Assembly: GCA_017631215.1 (NCBI GenBank)
Contig: JAGBTR010000219.1
Location: 1-10,019, forward strand
Direction of reading: 5' to 3'
Source of the DNA: Clostridia bacterium
GTDB taxonomy: Bacteria; Bacillota; Clostridia; Oscillospirales; CAG-272
DNA length: 10,019 bases
Both the position numbers and the translations under genes were made by a program. The notes beneath the pieces were generated by a model. It worked only from the letters and a program-made list of their open reading frames with translations, was not told the DNA's origin and searched no databases. Numbering within the stretch: the stretch's first letter is position 1; the number at the start of each line of letters is the position of its first letter. Below are positions 6,516-10,019 of this stretch, in pieces.

Positions 6516-7640
6516 TCAGGTCAAGGTGATAACCACGATCATCAGCGCGAGGAAGGTGGTATTGACCAGCGTAAAGAGGCCCATATAACGCTTGAAGTTC
6601 TGCGGCTGATGCTTCAGATACTCCTTAAGCGTAATCAGGCTGGCCAACGACGAAATGATGATACCCAGCGAGCCGATGTTGACCGAAACGAGCAGGTCGC
6701 GGTAGTTTTCGGTGAAGTTGGACAGGAATACAGCCGTGGGAACGTTGCTGATGAACTGGCACGAAACGATACCCGCCACCAGCGTATTCTGCTCGACGAT
6801 GCCTGCAACGAAATCCTTGATGGCGGAAATGCGCGCCATATTACCCGAGAACACGAAGAAGACGCAGAAGGTAGCGAGCAGTGCGTAGTCGACGTACTTG
6901 AAACGGGTGCGGTCGACGATAAGCACGGCGATCACGACCAGCGCAAGCGTGATCAGGTGCGGAACGACACGGAAAATGCTCAGGATCACGAAGACGAACA
7001 GTACGCCGTAAACGATCAGCTCCTTCTTCTTGATGGCCAGCATCTCATCGTTCTTGAGCTCCAGCTTCTCATTCTTGACAAAGAGCACGGCGACAAAGAG
7101 CATCACTGCGACAGCCGCGGACGGAATGAGCAGAACGTCGAAGAACTCACCGATCGAAATGTTGTACTGATTGAACAGGAACAGATTCTGCGGGTTGCCG
7201 TAGGGCGTGATCATACCGCCCATATTGGCGGCGATGGTCTGCAGAATGAAGGTGTAGGACAAATATTTGTCGTTGCCCGTCGAATGCAGGACAATGTAGG
7301 TCAGCGGCAGGAAGGTGATCAGCGACATATCGTTGGCAACGATCATATCGAAGAAGAAGGTGCCGTAGACCAGACAGTAGATAACGGCGCGGCGCGTTTT
7401 AAACAGGCTGATCAGCTTTCTCGAGATGAGCTCGAAAACGTTGGTGCTCTTCAGACCGGCAACGACAGCCAGCATACAAAAGAGCGCAAGGAGCGTTTTA
7501 TACTCAAAATAGTCCAAATATTCCTTATCGATCGGCACGAAGAACATCGTTACGATCATCGCCACGATGGCGATCGACAAAACAACCTCTTTTTTGACGA
7601 AGCCGACGATCTTATTCTTGATGACAGCAAACTTACTCAT
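6516..7640 (-). CDS. ArsB/CitMHS-type (SLC13-like, IT superfamily) membrane transporter
   Basis: This 374-residue polytopic membrane protein of roughly ten hydrophobic segments has the two-fold repeat plan of the ion transporter superfamily (Pfam CitMHS/ArsB/NhaD). The first half carries ANDMSLITFLPL (102-113) and the substrate-site loop ITPYGNPQN (144-152). The second half carries the matching SNVPTAVF (298-305). Proteins of this group exchange or symport anions such as dicarboxylates, citrate or arsenite, or act as Na+/H+ antiporters. The sequence does not decide between these. A charged cytoplasmic loop (about 189-207) divides the halves. It is somewhat short compared with ArsB (about 430 residues), but the ends look complete. 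The ATG at 7640 has AAGGAG 8 nt upstream. There is no arsR or arsC neighbour, which argues against an arsenic operon. A promoter at 7749-7777 and possibly another at 7944-7972 drive it. Confidence 0.83.
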   Translation of the reverse strand: MSKFAVIKNKIVGFVKKEVVLSIAIVAMIVTMFFVPIDKEYLDYFEYKTLLALFCMLAVVAGLKSTNVFELISRKLISLFKTRRAVIYCLVYGTFFFDMIVANDMSLITFLPLTYIVLHSTGNDKYLSYTFILQTIAANMGGMITPYGNPQNLFLFNQYNISIGEFFDVLLIPSAAVAVMLFVAVLFVKNEKLELKNDEMLAIKKKELIVYGVLFVFVILSIFRVVPHLITLALVVIAVLIVDRTRFKYVDYALLATFCVFFVFSGNMARISAIKDFVAGIVEQNTLVAGIVSCQFISNVPTAVFLSNFTENYRDLLVSVNIGSLGIIISSLASLITLKEYLKHQPQNFKRYMGLFTLVNTTFLALMIVVITLT

Positions 7641-7658
7641 TCTCTACTCTCCTTCAGC

Positions 7659-7679
7659 GACCGTCTGATCGTGACGGTC
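7659..7679 (-). promoter_or_regulatory. Hairpin in the 5' leader of the transporter mRNA
   Basis: GACCGTC (7659-7665) and GACGGTC (7673-7679) form a perfect 7-bp inverted repeat with a 7-nt loop. In the transcript it lies just upstream of the ribosome binding site AAGGAG. There is no U-run after it, so it is not a terminator. It could influence translation or RNA stability, or bind a repressor as DNA. No role is demonstrated by the sequence. Confidence 0.45.
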
Positions 7680-7748
7680 TCCTCCTGCTGATATATTCGC
7701 GCTTGTTATTGACTCTCATCTCGCGGCAAAATGACCACGATACAGATT

Positions 7749-7777
7749 ATTGTACTACATTTTTCGCTTTTTGTCAA
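7749..7777 (-). promoter_or_regulatory. Proximal sigma-A promoter of the transporter gene
   Basis: TTGACA (7777-7772) is a perfect -35 box and TACAAT (7754-7749) is one base from the consensus -10 box, with a 17-bp spacer. The start should fall near 7742, giving a leader of about 100 nt that includes the hairpin at 7659-7679. Confidence 0.83.
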
Positions 7778-7826
7778 GGTATTACACCACAAAACTGCCG
7801 CGCTTCGGGTGATCTCCGCAGAAATT

Positions 7827-7913
7827 TTATGCAATATCCAACGCGGGGCGACCGCTCTGCTCGGTCTCGCGGAAGGTGCGATCCTTCAGCGTCACGCCCG
7901 CGTTCAAGAACGT
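7827..7913 (-). pseudogene. Small open frame, possible gene remnant (unrecognised)
   Basis: On the minus strand a frame opens after a TGA and ends at a TAA at 7829-7827. It encodes about 28 residues, the last 22 of which (from GTG at 7895) begin VTLKDRTFRETEQ and end ALDIA. The codons are GC-rich at third positions, like the real genes nearby, and the peptide looks protein-like. In another frame just upstream a short ATG frame (KKGKAYAERS) runs to a stop near the same place, as a frameshifted relic would. There is no good ribosome binding site ahead of the GTG. I do not recognise the sequence. It may equally be a non-coding leader or chance. Confidence 0.22.
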
Positions 7914-7943
7914 TCAGCATACGCCTTCCCTTTCTTCAGCGCC

Positions 7944-7972
7944 ATTATAGCATATATCCCTACGCTTGTCAA
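7944..7972 (-). promoter_or_regulatory. Strong sigma-A promoter, distal to the transporter gene
   Basis: TTGACA (7972-7967) and TATAAT (7949-7944) are both perfect, with a 17-bp spacer. The predicted start near 7937 is about 300 nt upstream of the transporter ATG and about 190 nt upstream of the start from the second promoter. The transcript could be a long alternative leader for the transporter, a small RNA, or the output of a decayed gene. Confidence 0.78.
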
Positions 7973-8037
7973 GGACGCGCGCCGCGTTGATCCTTCTCGC
8001 CCCTCGCAAAAGCATTGAAAAAAAGTCGGCAAGACCA

Positions 8038-8066
8038 TTGCGTCTTACTCAAAATTATAGTATAAT
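8038..8066 (+). promoter_or_regulatory. Sigma-A promoter of the GH35 gene
   Basis: TATAAT at 8061-8066 is a perfect -10 box. The -35 box at the right distance (TTGCGT, 8038-8043, 17-bp spacer) matches only TTG of the consensus, so the promoter may need an activator or depend mainly on the -10 region. Transcription should start near 8073, giving a leader of about 46 nt. A short GGCA/TGCC inverted repeat (8084-8098) sits just inside the transcript and could be an operator, but its arms are only 4 bp. Confidence 0.68.
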
Positions 8067-8118
8067 AGGGACAAGCAAGCCGCGGCACGCGCGCTGCCCA
8101 ACGCAAAGGAGACGTTCT

Positions 8119-9975
8119 ATGAACATTTTAACCTTTGACCAAAACCGCATTTATCTCGACGGAAGCGCCTTTCGTATCCTCGCAGGAGACGTTCACTATT
8201 TTCGCATCCATCCGAGCAAATGGGCGCAAACGCTGGATCTCGCGCTCGATTTCGGTCTGAACACCATCCAGACCTACGTCCCATGGAACGCCCACGAGCC
8301 CCGACGCGGCGAATTTGATTTTTCGGGGATGCTGGATCTTGCCGCCTATCTTTCCCTTTGCAAGGAAAAAGGGCTCAAGGTGCTTCTCCGCCCCTCGCCC
8401 TACATTTGCTCCGAGTGGGATCTCGGCGGTCTGCCCGCGTGGCTGTTAACGGACAGAGATCTCGTCCTCAGGTCATCCGATCCCCGATATCTTGCCGCCG
8501 TCGAGCACTATTATGACCGTCTGGTGCCGATCTTCTCCCCCTATCTGTCTACAAACGGCGGTCCCATCATCGCGGTCGCCATCGAAAACGAGTACGGCTC
8601 CTACGGCAACGACCACCGCTATCTGGCGGCGCTGGCCGATATGCTCAGACAGCGCGGGGTTGACGTCCCGCTCTATACCACCGACGTCAACGACGCGCAG
8701 ATGCTGACCTTTGGCAGAGCGGACAAGGCGCTTTTCTTCGGTGTCAACTACCGCGCGACGCCAGGTCTGTCGCTTCCCGCCGAAAAGGTTGCCAAAGCCG
8801 AGGGCGCGGATAAGCCGTTTTTCGTGGGCGAGTTTTGGGCGGGGCGCTCGATGCACTGGGGCGAGCCGTTTTATCACCGTCCGCCCGAAGAGGTCGCCAC
8901 CGCCTTCAAGGAGGCGCTTGAGCTCGACGGCAACGTCTGCTTTTATATGTTTGCAGGCGGAACCAATTTCGGCTCGATGGGTGGCGCAAACTACGGCAAG
9001 TCGTATTCGCCAAGACCCGATACCCCCGTCCGCTATATTCCGCACACCACCTCGTACGACGTGGATGCCCTCGTCAACGAAAGCGGTCAGCCCACCGAAA
9101 AATATTTTCTGTGCCGAGACGTCCTTGATGAATATCTCGGCAAGGACAAGCGACCGCATATCGCCCCGACGCATACCACGCAGTCACTAACGGTCACCTG
9201 CTCCGAAACGGCAGACCTCTTCGAGCAGCTCGACGCGCTGACCGAAACCCAAGCGACCTCCGTAAGGCCCAAGCCGATGGAGGACTACGGTCAGAATTAC
9301 GGACTGATCCTCTACACGACCACGCTCGACGCGATAAACAAGCCGCGCGTCGTGCTCGACCTTGACAAATACCGTGACCGCGCCAACGTCTACATCGACA
9401 ACGAATTCGTCGCCACCTTTACAAGAGACCGCGGGCTGCCCCGCATCGCCGCCGGCGTGGCGAGATCCTCTGCCGGACTTCCTCTGGTCACCGCCAACGG
9501 CAAGCGCAGAAGGGTCGACGTTCTTGTGGAGAACTTGGGAAGACTGAACTTTGGAAAGGAAATGACGGACGAGCGCAAGGGCTTGGAGGGTGCTGTCGTG
9601 TGTCCCCCCTCGATGCTCTTTGGATACGAAACGAGAACGCTGCCGCTGGACGACCTGTCACGCCTTACCTGGAGCCAAAAGCCGCACACCGACCACCGCC
9701 CCTGCTTCTTCAAGGGAACGTTCGATGCCAAGCGCGGGCTCGACACCTACGTGGACGTTTCGAATTTCGGTCACGGTCACATTTGGATCAACGGCTTCGA
9801 CCTCGGCAGATACGACAGCGCAGGACCGCAAATGACGCTGTACGTCCCGGGCGATATGTTAGCCGAGCGCGATAACGAAATCGTCATTTTAGATATCGAC
9901 CCGATCGGCGACCGAAGCTGCATCTCGCTCCTCGACCACGAGATCCTCGAGGGCGAGGCGCAGGAGCTGACGTAA
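8119..9975 (+). CDS. GH35 family beta-galactosidase
   Basis: This 618-residue enzyme should hydrolyse terminal beta-D-galactose from oligosaccharides with retention of configuration. The N-terminal TIM barrel (about 1-330) carries the GH35 landmarks: GDVHYFRIHP (23-32), TYVPWNAHEP (52-61), RPSPYICSEWDLGGLPAW (91-108), the acid/base Glu158 in IENEYG, the nucleophile Glu238 in GEFWAG, and GGTNFG (280-285). The 80-residue spacing of the two glutamates is the same as in human GLB1. Beta-sandwich domains follow, ending in a jelly roll with HIWINGFDLGRYD near 555-566; the family usually has Trp in place of that Asp. There is no signal peptide, so it should act in the cytoplasm. The ATG at 8119 has AAAGGAG 7 nt upstream; in-frame starts back to 7966 precede the promoter and are rejected. 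It is the only plus-strand gene and uses TTA, CTA and TCA codons at least eight times, unlike its neighbours. Confidence 0.93.
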   Translation: MNILTFDQNRIYLDGSAFRILAGDVHYFRIHPSKWAQTLDLALDFGLNTIQTYVPWNAHEPRRGEFDFSGMLDLAAYLSLCKEKGLKVLLRPSPYICSEWDLGGLPAWLLTDRDLVLRSSDPRYLAAVEHYYDRLVPIFSPYLSTNGGPIIAVAIENEYGSYGNDHRYLAALADMLRQRGVDVPLYTTDVNDAQMLTFGRADKALFFGVNYRATPGLSLPAEKVAKAEGADKPFFVGEFWAGRSMHWGEPFYHRPPEEVATAFKEALELDGNVCFYMFAGGTNFGSMGGANYGKSYSPRPDTPVRYIPHTTSYDVDALVNESGQPTEKYFLCRDVLDEYLGKDKRPHIAPTHTTQSLTVTCSETADLFEQLDALTETQATSVRPKPMEDYGQNYGLILYTTTLDAINKPRVVLDLDKYRDRANVYIDNEFVATFTRDRGLPRIAAGVARSSAGLPLVTANGKRRRVDVLVENLGRLNFGKEMTDERKGLEGAVVCPPSMLFGYETRTLPLDDLSRLTWSQKPHTDHRPCFFKGTFDAKRGLDTYVDVSNFGHGHIWINGFDLGRYDSAGPQMTLYVPGDMLAERDNEIVILDIDPIGDRSCISLLDHEILEGEAQELT

Positions 9976-10019
9976 AGCGCGTGCCCTCATCGAGAGCGAA
10001 TAACCCTTCTACTTCGTGA

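Larger units (their letters stand above)
7641..8118. other. 478-bp intergenic region between divergent genes
   Basis: This is the only long non-coding stretch of the window. It separates the leftward transporter gene from the rightward GH35 gene. It holds two minus-strand promoters (7749-7777 and 7944-7972), one plus-strand promoter (8038-8066), a hairpin in the transporter leader (7659-7679) and a small open frame on the minus strand (7827-7913). I saw no tRNA, no recognised riboswitch and no repeat longer than a few bases. The segment 7973-8037 shows nothing recognisable. Confidence 0.7.

Noticed and set aside
6516..7640. Arsenite efflux pump (arsB) assignment
   Set aside because: The fold and motifs are shared by the whole ion transporter superfamily and no ars regulator or reductase gene is nearby, so the specific name is not supported.
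6501..7691. 396-codon open frame on the plus strand
   Set aside because: It is antisense and in register to the transporter. The polar, Asp/Glu/Arg-rich translation mirrors the hydrophobic codons of the true membrane protein.
8084..8098. GGCA/TGCC inverted repeat as a repressor operator for GH35
   Set aside because: The arms are only 4 bp around a GC-repeat core and do not match a regulator site I know, so it is mentioned only under the promoter.
7966..8118. Longer N-terminus for the GH35 enzyme
   Set aside because: It reads through the plus-strand promoter, and homologous GH35 enzymes start close to the barrel as the ATG at 8119 does.

Overview
The window looks like chromosomal DNA from a Gram-positive member of the Bacillota, most likely an uncultured gut-type Clostridia (Oscillospirales or Christensenellales-like). 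This is inferred from the strong AGGAG-type ribosome binding sites, the near-consensus sigma-A promoters with exact 17-bp spacers, the lipobox-anchored solute-binding protein, the TFGCQQN form of the MiaB motif, and the fairly GC-rich coding DNA with AT-rich intergenic stretches. No phage, transposase, CRISPR array, tRNA or rRNA is visible.

Layout, left to right. Positions 1-139 (minus) hold the N-terminal end of miaB, a tRNA-modifying radical-SAM enzyme, with a perfect-consensus promoter at 246-274. Positions 343-3908 (minus) are a two-gene operon. A beta-propeller protein of the oligogalacturonate-lyase (PL22-like) type is transcribed first (2835-3908), followed 14 bp later by a GH2 beta-mannosidase-like enzyme (343-2820). 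The operon has its own promoter (3952-3980) and terminator (305-340). Positions 4099-5643 (minus) encode a lipoprotein solute-binding protein with its own promoter and a very strong terminator; no ABC permease or ATPase genes lie next to it. Positions 5791-6432 (minus) encode a metallo-beta-lactamase-fold hydrolase, and 6516-7640 (minus) an ArsB/CitMHS-type membrane ion transporter. A 478-bp intergenic region (7641-8118) carries two minus-strand promoters, a leader hairpin and a small unexplained open frame. The only plus-strand gene, a GH35 beta-galactosidase (8119-9975), runs out of this region. The last 44 bp show nothing recognisable.

The window combines carbohydrate catabolism (GH2, PL22-like, a probable sugar-binding lipoprotein and GH35) with housekeeping genes. 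The two glycosidases and the propeller protein lack signal peptides, so a plausible model is uptake of oligosaccharides followed by cytoplasmic trimming of beta-mannosyl, beta-galactosyl and possibly uronate-containing pieces. Each gene or gene pair has its own promoter, so this is a loose cluster and not a single polysaccharide-utilisation operon. I found no clear new defence or mobile system. The best candidates for a second look are the unusual PL22-like/GH2 pair and the strong promoter at 7944-7972 with no obvious gene directly behind it.
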